64,000 bases of DNA from Draconibacterium sp. (GCA_016705335.1 JADIYN010000006.1:62001-126000); one strand, 5' to 3'. Positions 55,291-64,000 are shown, counted from the first letter of the stretch. Program-made: numbers and translations. Notes: generated by a model not told the origin, from the letters alone.

Positions 55291-56208
55291 TTAAATCCGT
55301 TTTAACCACTTGAAAGGTAAAGGTAAACGATTAAATTTAAGTTGAAAATATGTTTCAGGAGTTGCGCCAAAACCGTTATAAAACCTGGCAACTCCGGGAA
55401 TCATTGAACCTTCAAAATCCAGTTTCAAATCGCGTTCGGAGTTTGCCCGTATAAAATTATCGACAAGAAAATACATCGCCCCCAACATTTTTCCTTTCTC
55501 GCTTGTGGCAGCATTCAAATAAATAACGCGGTTTTTCCATCTGCAAAAATAAACTGCGGCACATAATTCATTTTCGGTGTCGTAAACTCCGTAAATTTCT
55601 CCCATTCCTTTGTATTGACCCAAAGCAATAATACTTTTAAGTTTTTCCATGTTTTGGCTCAGAAACTTATCCTTTATATTCGCCCGTTTAAATGCCAGAT
55701 ATTCTTCAAGCTGAATACCAACAATGTACTGCAAATTATTTTTGGCGGCCTTTGCAATATTTCGCTTTGTATTTGTTGAATAGTTTCTTGCCAGCGACTT
55801 GTAGTTGTATTTTAAATCGAGAAGAAAATTGTCACGTGGAAGAAGTTCAAAATCCATACTTTTCCTGTCAAAATGATTTTGGGAGTTTAAATGAATATCT
55901 GCATACTTAAATTTTTCAAAAAGTGCTTTTTGAAATTCTTCTGTAATTGAAGTTTGTGGTTCAGGAAAAATGCCCAGTTGCTGACAGAAAAGGGGTTGAT
56001 AGACATATGAAAATCCAAATTTACTGCGAACCGGTAGCGGCATTACAAATTTATAATCGCCATAAACCAGTGCATCCCAAACAATTGCGGCTCGGTCGAG
56101 GTGCCAGATATTTGCATACATCCGGCTGTTTTCAGCATTTTCAATGCACAGAGCCCACTTTTCGGCATCAATATCTTTGTGATTAATATATTTTATTTGA
56201 CTGTTCAT
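55291..56208 (-). CDS. FemAB-like acyltransferase (GNAT superfamily, Acetyltransf_6 type)
   Basis: A 305-residue protein with the FemAB-like fold: MYANIWHLDRA, ALVYGDYKFVMPLPVRSKFGFSYVYQPLFCQQLGIF in the N-terminal half, and ELCAAVYFCRWKNRVIYLNAATSEKGKMLGAMYFLVDNFI, then LDFEGSMIPGVARFYNGFGATPETYFQL in the second. The last stretch is the family's signature (D-F-E-G-S...G-V-x-x-F-x-x-G-F). Members transfer amino acids or acyl groups onto cell-wall or glycan precursors. Its start overlaps the upstream deacetylase gene by 26 bp. Confidence 0.82.
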   Translation of the reverse strand: MNSQIKYINHKDIDAEKWALCIENAENSRMYANIWHLDRAAIVWDALVYGDYKFVMPLPVRSKFGFSYVYQPLFCQQLGIFPEPQTSITEEFQKALFEKFKYADIHLNSQNHFDRKSMDFELLPRDNFLLDLKYNYKSLARNYSTNTKRNIAKAAKNNLQYIVGIQLEEYLAFKRANIKDKFLSQNMEKLKSIIALGQYKGMGEIYGVYDTENELCAAVYFCRWKNRVIYLNAATSEKGKMLGAMYFLVDNFIRANSERDLKLDFEGSMIPGVARFYNGFGATPETYFQLKFNRLPLPFKWLKRI

Positions 56209-57522
56209 TTGCCCATTTAAAACCCAGCTTGTTTATTTTTTCAAAAACTTCGCGATATCCCTTCCACTCGCCCAAATCGTTGACGGTTTCGTTGTGCCAG
56301 ATACTTACAAAAGTACCTCCCACCTCTTTTATCTCAAGCATTATTTTTTCAACTTCTGTAAAAGCATTCTCAGGCGAAAGCTTTAAATAATGTAAAAGCG
56401 TTCCGTCCATAACCTGAAAAGGAACAACAAGCAAATTAGTTATTGTTTCGTTTTCCAAATCATAAAAAAAATAAGGCGTACAGGTGCCTGCACGGAAACC
56501 AATTTGATCAGCAAAACCCATTGTATAATCTTCGGTAATTCCTGCTTTTATCAAATTCTGATAGGTTTTTGGAAACTTCAGATTTAAATAATGCTGACGG
56601 CTTTTTGTAATTTTCCTTTCAGTAATTTTCTCAAGCCGTTTAGCTTCACGAATTACTTTTCCGTGGCAACCATTTACAAATCCTGCAAACGAAGGGTGAA
56701 TTCCGATATCATAATCCTGCGCTATTTTCTGAATGAGTTTCTGGAACCCAGGATCTTCATGCGACACATTTTTATCCAACTTTCCGTAATCACCCAGTAA
56801 GAAAAAGAACTTTACTTTTTCCTCGTTATTTAAAAAAACTGAATCGAGATATTCATAAGTGTGATAGGGATCTTTTTCTTTCCCGCTTAAAACCTTAATT
56901 CTTGATTTAAATTCTGAAATATTTCCCTTCAAAATTGATTTTGCCAGCGCACCGTAAGTTCTCCAAAACCCCTTGTTTAAGTAAGCCCAGGCATTATCAA
57001 TATCGATAGTGGAAATAAATTTAAACCTCCAATTTACAAAAATAATTTGCGGGTGTTTTTTATTGATTTCTTTTGCCAGCCACTTTGCCCAAATATCTAT
57101 TACTGGTTTTTTAATCAAATTGAATTCTGATAAAATACTATTTTTTACTGAAAACCGCCCAAATTTATCCAATTCAGTTTCGAAATACTCTTCATAGCGG
57201 GTGACGAGGTAAAAAGAAGCGGCAAACATATCGAATGGAAAAACCGAATCAGGTGAACTTTCAAAAAAGAAATTTTCGTTATTGTATTTAACCGGTTTAA
57301 TATCAACCCTTTTATAGTTTTTTGTGAAAGAAGTCCGTGGGGTTTTATATAAATCTCATCTCCAAATTTAGTTTGCGAATAATTTATTTTTGGCAATTCA
57401 GAGTACCGAAATTCGGATGAATTTGTTGTAAATGTTACTTCTACACGGAGTATTTGAACGAATATCAACTTAAAAATATATTCGATACGTGGAGTTATTT
57501 CTTCAGAATAGATGAGTACCAT
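56183..57522 (-). CDS. polysaccharide deacetylase family protein with DUF7033 N-terminal domain (frameshift near 57318)
   Basis: The N-terminal part (MVLIYSEEITPRIEYIFKLIFVQ, FRYSELPKINYSQTKFGDEIYIKPHGLL) is the DUF7033-like domain. It is split from the rest by one base at the AAAAGGG run near 57316-57322; the other frame continues VDIKPVKYNNENFFFESSPDSVFPFD, then MFAASFYLVTRYEEYFE. The catalytic part (FISTIDIDNAWAYLNKG, YDIGIHPSFAG, SIWHNETVND) has the Asp and His residues of the deacetylase fold. About 446 residues restored. It is 17 bp downstream of radC and first of the glycan genes in the run. Confidence 0.78.
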
Positions 57523-57539
57523 TCAGTCGTTTTCAATAG

Positions 57540-58235
57540 TTACAAAATTCCTTCATCAGCAAAACTATAATATTTATTGTACCCGATAATTATGTGGTCA
57601 AGTACGGGAATATCTATCAGTTTTCCGGCTTCCTTTATTTTATGGGTAATTTTTAAATCGGCATCGGAGGCCTGCAAAGTTCCAGATGGGTGATTGTGGC
57701 ACAAAATAATCGAAGTTGCCTGCTTTTCAAGTGCAACCCGCATTATTTTCCTCACATCGATTACGGTTCCTGTTATTCCACCTTCGCTAACTTTAAAGCT
57801 TTCCTTTATTTTATTACCCCTGTCGAGCATTAAAATCCAAAACTCTTCGTGGTTTAAATCACCAAGAATCGGTTGAAAGAAGTCGGCAGCGTCTTTACTG
57901 CCGGTTATTTTACTTTTAATTTTAATATCCGATTCTTTGCGACGCTTACCAAGTTCCAGTGCTGCAACAATTGTAATTGCCTTTGCTTCGCCAATTCCTT
58001 TGAAAACAGTAAGGTTTTCAATGCTTTTCCTGCCAAGTTCGTTGAGGTCGTTATTCACGGATAAAAGTATTCTTCGCGATAATTCCACGGCAGTTTCTTC
58101 GAGGTTGCCGGAACCAATTAAAATAGCAATCAACTCGGCATCGGAAAGCGCGCGCGGGCCCTGTTTCGATAGTTTTTCACGCGGGCGATCTTCAGCAGCC
58201 CACTCTTTGATAACCAACTTTTTGTATTCGTTCAT
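57540..58235 (-). CDS. radC: RadC/JAMM-domain protein (DNA repair protein RadC family)
   Basis: Start at the ATG at 58235 (MNEYKKLVIKEWAAEDRPREKL); the frame further upstream to 58325 runs through the rpsT terminator and is not translated. The 231-residue protein has a helix-hairpin-helix region (LTVFKGIGEAKAITIVAALELGKRR) and the JAMM metalloprotease-like motif ILCHNHPSGTLQASDADLKIT (His180, His182, Asp193). Despite its name its role in repair is not established. Chromosomal, not phage-associated here. Downstream of rpsT, likely cotranscribed with the glycan genes. Confidence 0.92.
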   Translation of the reverse strand: MNEYKKLVIKEWAAEDRPREKLSKQGPRALSDAELIAILIGSGNLEETAVELSRRILLSVNNDLNELGRKSIENLTVFKGIGEAKAITIVAALELGKRRKESDIKIKSKITGSKDAADFFQPILGDLNHEEFWILMLDRGNKIKESFKVSEGGITGTVIDVRKIMRVALEKQATSIILCHNHPSGTLQASDADLKITHKIKEAGKLIDIPVLDHIIIGYNKYYSFADEGIL

Positions 58236-58307
58236 TTGCCACGGAGTTAGTTTGAAAAACAACTTAAAAAATTGCTGCTCAAAAGTGGCAAAATCTAATT
58301 TGAAAAC

Positions 58308-58338
58308 ACAAAAAAACCCCTCCAAAATTGGAGAGGTT
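58308..58338 (-). terminator. intrinsic terminator of rpsT
   Basis: On the minus strand AACCTCTCCAA (58338-58328) pairs with TTGGAGGGGTT (58325-58315; one U-G pair), followed by seven T's (58314-58308). It is 25 bp past the rpsT stop. Confidence 0.85.
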
Positions 58339-58362
58339 CTTCAATTATAATAAAATTTCTTT

Positions 58363-58614
58363 TTACATTTTATTGATCTGAAGCATCAATTTCGATTTCA
58401 GGTTTGAAGCTTTGTTTTTATGGATGATATTGCGTTTTGCCAATTTATCAATCATAGAAACCACTTCAGGGTACAATTTTGAAGCTTCTTCCTTATCTGT
58501 TGTGTTGCGCAGAACCTTAATTGCATTACGCGTTGTTTTTGCATAATACCTGTTGTGTAACCTTTTTACGTTGTTCTGCCTGATCCTTTTTAATGCTGAC
58601 TTGTGGTTTGCCAT
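58363..58614 (-). CDS. rpsT: 30S ribosomal protein S20
   Basis: An 83-residue basic protein that binds 16S rRNA in the small subunit body. The sequence MANHKSALKRIRQNNVKRLHNRYYAKTTRNAIK through LAKRNIIHKNKASNLKSKLMLQI is the standard S20 pattern. Length is normal. It is downstream of tRNA-Glu and has a terminator immediately after. Confidence 0.97.
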   Translation of the reverse strand: MANHKSALKRIRQNNVKRLHNRYYAKTTRNAIKVLRNTTDKEEASKLYPEVVSMIDKLAKRNIIHKNKASNLKSKLMLQINKM

Positions 58615-58644
58615 TATTTTTGTTTTATTTCTTTTTAATTAAAG

Positions 58645-58716
58645 TAGCCCGTAGGGGATTCGAACCCCTGCTACCAGGATGAAAACCTGGCGTCCTAACC
58701 CCTAGACGAACGGGCC
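58645..58716 (-). tRNA. tRNA-Glu (anticodon TTC)
   Basis: On the minus strand: acceptor GGCCCGT/ACGGGCT (first pair G-U) with discriminator A, anticodon stem CCAGG/CCTGG with loop TTTTCAT (anticodon TTC), T arm GGGGTTCGAATCCCC. The CCA end is not encoded. The gene is 31 bp upstream of rpsT. Confidence 0.95.
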
Positions 58717-58910
58717 TTCCTATTTTCCCTTAATTTTGGGACTGCAAAAATACTTCATTTTTGTAATCCACCAAATTTTAACAGGATTTTTTTATACAAT
58801 TTTATCCCTTTCTATTAAGCGGATATTTTTGATTTTAGCGCTGCAAAGAAAAGGATGTTTTTTTAAATTACAATATGTGTAAAATGAATATTGGAAATTC
58901 GTTGGATTTC
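58717..58910. other. intergenic region between lptB and tRNA-Glu
   Basis: AT-rich 194-bp spacer upstream of tRNA-Glu. No ORF, repeat or exact TAnnTTTG box seen on the tRNA strand. Confidence 0.4.
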
Positions 58911-59633
58911 TTAACGCAACTCGAAGTTTTGTCCCAGATAAACTCTTCGGACTACTTCATCCGCAGCCAGTTCTTCAGCGGTTCCGGCTTTTAAAATAGA
59001 GCCTTCAAACAAAAGGTATGAACGATCGGTGATATTTAATGTCTCATGAACGTTATGGTCAGTAATCAAGACACCAATATTTTTTTCCTTGAGTTTCATT
59101 ACAATTTGCTGAATATCTTCAACTGCTATTGGATCAACTCCGGCAAATGGTTCATCGAGCAAAATAAATTTTGGGTCGATTGCAAGTGCACGGGCAATTT
59201 CGGTACGCCGCCTTTCGCCACCCGAAAGCTGGATTCCTTTGCTTTTTCGGATGTGCTGCAGCCCAAATTCTTCGATTAAAGTTTCAAGTTTTTCCTTTTG
59301 GTATTGTTTTGTATATTTTGTCATCTCCAAAACCGCACGCAAATTATCTTCGATACTTAAATTTCTGAAAACAGAAGCTTCCTGCGCTAAATATCCAATT
59401 CCTTTTTTGGCACGTTTATACACAGGTTGATTTGTAATGTCTTCGTTATCGATAAAGATTTTGCCCGAAAAAGGCTGGATCAATCCCACAATCATATAAA
59501 AAGAGGTCGTTTTTCCGGCACCGTTCGGCCCAAGTAAACCAACTATTTCACCTTGGTTTACTTCAAAACTAACTCCTTTTACAACAGTACGTTTGCGATA
59601 TTTTTTTACAATATTTTCGGCTCTTAAAATCAT
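58911..59633 (-). CDS. lptB: LPS export ABC transporter ATP-binding protein LptB
   Basis: The 240-residue ATPase powers extraction of lipopolysaccharide from the inner membrane with LptF/G. Walker A GLLGPNGAGKTTSFYM (about 32-47), signature LSGGERRRTEIARAL (about 136-150) and Walker B KFILLDEPFAGVDPIAV (about 155-171) match LptB closely, including the characteristic GYLAQEASVFRNLSIEDNL in the Q loop. Downstream of tatC by 30 bp on the same strand; likely cotranscribed. Confidence 0.93.
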   Translation of the reverse strand: MILRAENIVKKYRKRTVVKGVSFEVNQGEIVGLLGPNGAGKTTSFYMIVGLIQPFSGKIFIDNEDITNQPVYKRAKKGIGYLAQEASVFRNLSIEDNLRAVLEMTKYTKQYQKEKLETLIEEFGLQHIRKSKGIQLSGGERRRTEIARALAIDPKFILLDEPFAGVDPIAVEDIQQIVMKLKEKNIGVLITDHNVHETLNITDRSYLLFEGSILKAGTAEELAADEVVRRVYLGQNFELR

Positions 59634-59663
59634 AGCTGCAAATAACGTATTTTTCGGTCAGGA

Positions 59664-60527
59664 TTAAATTTCACTCAGCCGTTTTTCACGTTTTTTAACC
59701 ACAATTTTCGAAATGAAAATACTAAGTTCATATAAAACAACCAATGGAATAGCAACCATTATCTGGCTGAAAACATCAGGGGGGGTTATTATTGCTGCAA
59801 CTACAAACATAATTACATAAGCATGTCTTCTGTAATTTTTCATAAATTTCGGCGTCAGTATCCCAACTTTACTTAAAAAGAATGAAAATATGGGAAGAAG
59901 AAAAATGAAACCCGAAGCAAACGTTATTGAAGTAACCGTACCAATATAGGATCGCATATTGATTTGATTCTCAACTTCGGGGCTGACACTGTAAGTTGTC
60001 AGAAAATCAATGGAAAGCGGTACTATTATAAAGTAGCCGAAAAGTATCCCTATCATAAAGAGTAAAGAGGTGAAAAATACAGCGCCGCTTGCATGTTTTC
60101 TTTCTTTGTCATATAGTGCCGGTTTGATAAATTTCCAGATTTCGAAAAAGATAAATGGAGCAGCTAATATCAATCCTAATACTATGGCAACCATAAAATG
60201 CAACATAAATTGGTCGGCCATTTTAAGACTAACTAATTTTAATGGGTGTTGGTTAATGTTTAAAGCGTCAGAGCCAACATATTCGCCAAGTTTTGCCATC
60301 ATTCGGTTGCTCCAAAAATCAGGCATTTTGGGCTTAAAGATAATTTCATTAAAAATAAAATCTTTCATAATGAATGCCGCAACAGCAAAAACGGCAATTA
60401 ATACAACCGACCTGATGATGTGCCACCGCAATTCTTCCAAATGCTCTAAAAATGACATTTCCGCTTGCGGGGTTTTTTTCTTTCTTTTTTTAGTTGATTG
60501 CTCTTCTCTTTTGGCTTCTTCGCTCAT
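59664..60527 (-). CDS. tatC: twin-arginine translocase subunit TatC
   Basis: The 287-residue integral membrane protein recognises twin-arginine signals and recruits TatA. After a Lys-rich N-terminal tail (EEQSTKKRKKKTPQ) comes the TatC motif MSFLEHLEELRWHIIRS, then six membrane helices; PFIFFEIWKFIKPALYDKERK is the conserved second-loop block. The long insert between helices 1 and 2 (FKPKMPDFWSNRMMAKLGEYVG) is common in Bacteroidota TatC. At least three proteins in this window carry Tat-like leaders (8055, 40106, 43199). Confidence 0.95.
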   Translation of the reverse strand: MSEEAKREEQSTKKRKKKTPQAEMSFLEHLEELRWHIIRSVVLIAVFAVAAFIMKDFIFNEIIFKPKMPDFWSNRMMAKLGEYVGSDALNINQHPLKLVSLKMADQFMLHFMVAIVLGLILAAPFIFFEIWKFIKPALYDKERKHASGAVFFTSLLFMIGILFGYFIIVPLSIDFLTTYSVSPEVENQINMRSYIGTVTSITFASGFIFLLPIFSFFLSKVGILTPKFMKNYRRHAYVIMFVVAAIITPPDVFSQIMVAIPLVVLYELSIFISKIVVKKREKRLSEI

Positions 60528-60561
60528 GAAAATTGGATTTTCTATTTTTTTAAAAACTGCA

Positions 60562-60569
60562 CAAATATA
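60562..60569 (-). promoter_or_regulatory. Bacteroidota -7 promoter box for tatC-lptB
   Basis: The minus strand reads TATATTTG, an exact TAnnTTTG match, 35 bp before the tatC start. Confidence 0.45.
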
Positions 60570-60730
60570 AGTACTTATTATCTTCTGAAGTTGATGAAAT
60601 GTTTAATTCTTTGCCGGCAGATTGAATAAATTAATTTTTTTTCAGCCACTTATAACCATTTTTATTTACTTTTAAATAATTTAGAAATCACAAATCATAT
60701 GATAATGAGTAAGGGAAATTTAATTTTACT

Positions 60731-62912
60731 ATGAAGGAAATTGTATTAACTGATAAACTTCAACAATATTTTGGATTCGACCGATTTAAAGGTGAGCAGG
60801 AAGAGGCAGTAAGAAATGTAATTGAAGGAAGGAATACTTTTGTATTAATGCCTACCGGAGGAGGTAAATCACTTATTTATCAGCTTCCAGCTTTACTTTT
60901 GGAAGGAACTGCGATTATTATTTCGCCGTTAATTGCGCTGATGAAGAACCAGGTTGACTCGATACGCGGGATGCATGCTGAAGATAATGTTGCACATTTT
61001 TTAAATTCATCACTATCAAAAACTGCTATTCAGGACGTAAAAACTGATGTAATGAACGGGAAAACAAAATTATTATATGTTGCACCCGAATCACTTACAA
61101 AGGAAGAAAACATTGAATTTCTGAAAAAATAAAAATATCCTTTTATGCCATAGACGAAGCCCACTGTATTTCGGAGTGGGGCATGATTTCAGACCTGAAT
61201 ACCGCCGCATTAAACCAATTATAGAGGAAATAGGCAAATCTCCAATTGTTGCGTTAACAGCCACTGCCACTGCAAAAGTGCAGCACGATATTCAAAAAAA
61301 CCTCGGAATTATAGATGCTGAAGTATTCAAAGCATCATTCAACCGCGAAAATCTTTATTACGAAGTAAGACCAAAAAATAAACCTGAAAACCAAATCATA
61401 AAGTTCATAAAACAAAATGAAGGAAAGTCGGGTATTATTTATTGTCTAAGCCGCAAAAAAGTTGAAGAAATTGCTGAAACACTGGCGGTAAACGGTATAA
61501 AAGTATTGCCTTATCATGCCGGAATGGATGCCGCTACCCGTTCAGGAAATCAGGACAAATTCTTAATGGAAGATGTAGATGTAATGGTGGCAACAATCGC
61601 CTTTGGAATGGGGATTGATAAACCTGATGTTCGATTCGTTATCCATTACGATATTCCAAAGAGTCTTGAAGGTTATTATCAGGAAACAGGGCGGGCCGGA
61701 CGTGATGGTGGCGAAGGAAAATGCATCACTTTTTACAGCTATAAAGACATTCAGAAACTTGAAAAATTTATGCATGGTAAACCCGTTGCTGAACAGGAAA
61801 TTGGCAAACAATTGCTGCTCGACACGGTTTCGTATGCCGAAACAGCTATTTGCAGGCGCACCATATTATTACACTATTTTGGTGAAACATATCAACCTGA
61901 CAATTGTGGAAACTGTGACAATTGCCTCAATCCAAAGGAACAAATTGAAGCAATGGATGAAGTTACCCTGGCACTGGAGGCAATTGTTGAGGTAAACGAA
62001 CAATACAAAGCCGACCATATTGCCAACATTTTAATTGGTAACAAAACTGCTGCTATAAAATCATTTAATCATTACACACTCAATTGTTTCGGTGAAGGAA
62101 AAGACCACGACGAAAGGTATTGGAACGCGGTTTTCAGACAATCAATGATTGCAGGCCTCATCAACAAAGACATTGAGAATTACGGCCTTTTGAAAATGAC
62201 CGAAAAAGGGCACGAATTCCTTAAAAACCCAACAAGTTTTATGTTGGTAAAAAATCATCAGTATGAAGATGAGGATAGTTCGGATGAATCGGCAGGCGCA
62301 CCTTCGGGTGGTGCAAGCGGCGATCCGCAGTTGTTTGCAATGCTTAAAGATTTAACAAAACGAATTGCAAAAAAACACAATCTTCCACCTTATGTAATTT
62401 TCCAGGAACCTTCGCTTGCCGATATGTCAATCCAATATCCGATGACATTGGACGAATTGATAAATATTCAAGGCGTTGGACAAGGGAAAGCCCGCAGGTA
62501 TGGAAAAGAAGTAGTTGATTTAATTTCGAAATATGTAGAGGAAAACGAGATTGAACGGCCTGATGATTTGGTTGTCAGAATGGTAGCTGATAAATCAAAA
62601 TTGAAAATTTTTATCATTCAAAGTATCGACAGGAAATTATCATTTGAAGACATTGCCGACTCAAAAGGAGTTTCAGTAAAGGAAATCATTACTGAAGTAG
62701 AAGCAATAGTAAATTCGGGAACCCGTTTAAATATTGATTATTACATTGATGATGTTTTGGATGAAGATCACCAGGAAGAGATTTTTGAATATTTCCGCGA
62801 AACAGAAGTTGATTCAATTGAAGAAGCACTGAAAGAACTTGGGGAAGATGAATATTCTGAAGACGATGTGCGGCTAATGCGAATTAAATTTATGTCGGAT
62901 ATGGGAAATTAA
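60731..62912 (+). CDS. recQ: ATP-dependent DNA helicase RecQ (two frameshifts near 61123 and 61180)
   Basis: RecQ unwinds DNA 3'-5' in recombinational repair. Motif I is LMPTGGGKSLIYQLPALL; the DEAH box is YAIDEAHCISEWGHDFRPEY; motif VI is YYQETGRAGRDGGEGKC. A zinc module (CRRTILLHYFGE, CGNCDNCLNP) and winged helix follow, then an HRDC domain (MTLDELINIQGVGQGKARRYG). Breaks: one base missing from the A6 run at 61123-61128 (restores FLKKIKISFYAIDEAHC) and one from the GGGG at about 61177-61180 (restores EWGHDF). About 727 residues restored. Confidence 0.92.
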
Positions 62913-62969
62913 ATCTGATTTCTTTCACCCACATTTCTGATAATCACCCTGTTTTATGGCAGAATTTGT

Positions 62970-62977
62970 TAGTTTTG
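62970..62977 (+). promoter_or_regulatory. Bacteroidota -7 promoter box for ahcY
   Basis: TAGTTTTG matches TAnnTTTG, 41 bp before the ahcY start. A GTTTTATG around 62951 is a weak -33 candidate at roughly the right distance. Confidence 0.45.
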
Positions 62978-63017
62978 CACAAATTTTTTTTGAAACAATT
63001 AATAACAATATAAAATT

Positions 63018-64000
63018 ATGACTGTAGCGGTAGAGAAAAAGCTGGATTACAAAGTTGCCGACATTAGGTTGGCTGAATTCGGCAGGAAAGAGATTGAAAT
63101 AGCAGAAAAAGAGATGCCTGGATTAATGTCGATCCGGAAAAAGTTTGGCCCCGAGAAACCATTAAAAGGAGCAAGAATTACAGGCAGTTTGCACATGACC
63201 ATTCAAACAGCGGTGTTAATTGAAACACTTGTTGAATTAGGCGCTGATGTTCGCTGGGCAAGTTGCAATATATTTTCGACACAGGATCATGCAGCAGCAG
63301 CAATTGCAGCCGCCGGAGTACCTGTTTTTGCATGGAAAGGCGAAACTCTCGAAGAATACTGGTGGTGTACCGACAAAGCGCTTGATTTTGGTGAAGGCCT
63401 CGGCCCAAACCTGATTGTTGACGATGGCGGCGATGCTACTTTACTCATCCACATGGGTTTTAAAGCTGAGAAAAATGCAAAAGTTCTTGATAAAACTCCT
63501 TCGAATACAGAAGAGGCTGTTATCCTCAATTTATTGAAAAAGACTTTGGCTGAAAACCCATTGAAATGGCACAAAGTAGTTGAAGGCTGGCAAGGTGTTT
63601 CCGAAGAAACAACAACCGGAGTTCATCGCTTGTATCAAATGCTCGAAAAAGGTGAATTACTTGTTCCTGCAATCAATGTTAATGACTCGGTTACAAAATC
63701 GAAATTCGACAATTTATATGGTTGCCGCGAATCACTGGCCGACGGAATTAAACGCGCCACCGATGTAATGATTGCCGGGAAAGTGGTAGTTGTTTTGGGT
63801 TATGGCGATGTTGGTAAAGGTTGTGCCCACTCAATGCGCTCTTATGGTGCAAGGGTAATTGTTACCGAAATCGACCCGATTTGCGCACTGCAGGCTGCAA
63901 TGGAAGGTTTTGAAGTAAACACAATTGAAAATGCCCTGAAAGAAGGCAATATTTATGTTACCACAACCGGAAACAAAGATGTGATTACAATTGACCACCT
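63018..64000 (+). CDS. ahcY: S-adenosylhomocysteine hydrolase (partial, cut by window edge)
   Basis: Splits S-adenosylhomocysteine into adenosine and homocysteine, closing the methyl cycle. The visible 327 codons start MTVAVEKKLDYKVADIRLAE and include KPLKGARITGSLHMTIQTAVLIETL, WASCNIFSTQDHAAAAI, NLYGCRESLADGIKRATDVMIAGKVVVVLGYGDVGKGCA (the NAD-binding Gly motif) and TTGNKDVITIDHL. The reading frame is intact up to the right edge. Downstream of recQ, with its own promoter box. The C-terminal part lies outside the window. Confidence 0.95.
   Translation, partial: MTVAVEKKLDYKVADIRLAEFGRKEIEIAEKEMPGLMSIRKKFGPEKPLKGARITGSLHMTIQTAVLIETLVELGADVRWASCNIFSTQDHAAAAIAAAGVPVFAWKGETLEEYWWCTDKALDFGEGLGPNLIVDDGGDATLLIHMGFKAEKNAKVLDKTPSNTEEAVILNLLKKTLAENPLKWHKVVEGWQGVSEETTTGVHRLYQMLEKGELLVPAINVNDSVTKSKFDNLYGCRESLADGIKRATDVMIAGKVVVVLGYGDVGKGCAHSMRSYGARVIVTEIDPICALQAAMEGFEVNTIENALKEGNIYVTTTGNKDVITIDH

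Noticed and set aside
58236..58325. N-terminal extension of RadC to 58325
   Set aside because: It would be encoded across the rpsT terminator and lacks RadC similarity; the ATG at 58235 gives the standard N-terminus.
60070..60570. 166-codon open frame on the plus strand opposite tatC
   Set aside because: Antisense shadow of tatC and of its promoter; no supporting features.
61123..61180. RecQ as two genuine, separately translated proteins
   Set aside because: The split falls inside the DEAH-box region, which both parts need. Two homopolymer indels restore a single canonical helicase.
62913..63017. SAM or SAH riboswitch upstream of ahcY
   Set aside because: The 105-bp gap leaves a leader of only about 35 nt after the promoter box, too short, and no riboswitch core motif is seen.

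Overview
The window is a chromosomal segment of an AT-rich member of the Bacteroidota. The evidence is gldH, sprE/porW and porX (type IX secretion and gliding genes restricted to this phylum), a TonB receptor followed by a DUF4249 lipoprotein, many secreted glycoside hydrolases, and repeated TAnnTTTG promoter boxes, the Bacteroidota -7 consensus. The mix of polysaccharide-degrading enzymes, mgsA and T9SS genes suggests a Bacteroidia lineage such as Marinilabiliales/Prolixibacteraceae. That placement is an inference; there is no rRNA gene in the window.

Layout. 1-1473: LytS/LytTR two-component pair, cut at the left edge. 1591-5825: secreted protein, cobamide-methyltransferase-like UroD protein, inositol monophosphatase, TfoX-N protein, tRNA-Val, lipoprotein. 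5921-7934: Tsx-like outer-membrane channel plus NCS2 purine permease. 8055-13579: Tat-exported aldo/keto reductase, DUF2461 protein, ispD, gltX, kbl. 13635-20669: GH2 beta-mannosidase and a heavily damaged TonB receptor with its DUF4249 lipoprotein. 20771-22765: small membrane protein, C_GCAxxG_C_C protein, pgk. 22908-28463: housekeeping run holB, ricT, gldH, trmB, ATL-like protein, mrp. 28768-35673: sprE/porW, an ECF sigma factor module and porX. 35968-42294: GH3 enzyme, membrane AraC regulator, mgsA, GHL10-like hydrolase, CBM9 protein. 42455-49659: pyrophosphatase, Tat aldo/keto reductase, ORF6N protein with paired upstream palindromes, S9 peptidase, damaged aldo/keto reductase, PPK2. 49807-52491: aspartate kinase and an orphan MacA-type adaptor. 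52558-58235: upp, two polysaccharide deacetylases, GNAT and FemAB-like acyltransferases, radC. 58363-64000: rpsT, tRNA-Glu, lptB, tatC, recQ and the start of ahcY.

About seventeen genes are broken by one or more indels, mostly at homopolymers, and the broken set includes gltX, pgk and ispD, which should be indispensable. The simplest reading is uncorrected sequencing error, so most broken genes are annotated here as single full-length CDSs with the lesion position given. Two loci go beyond single-base indels: the TonB receptor at 17128-19531 and the aldo/keto reductase at 47914-48646, which lacks an internal segment carrying the catalytic Lys.

The most biologically interesting part is 25419-35673. 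It brings together a gliding lipoprotein (gldH), a T9SS TPR lipoprotein (sprE/porW), a divergent ECF sigma operon and the T9SS response regulator porX. Second are the surface-glycan modification operon at 53231-57522 and the two in-phase palindromes upstream of the ORF6N gene.
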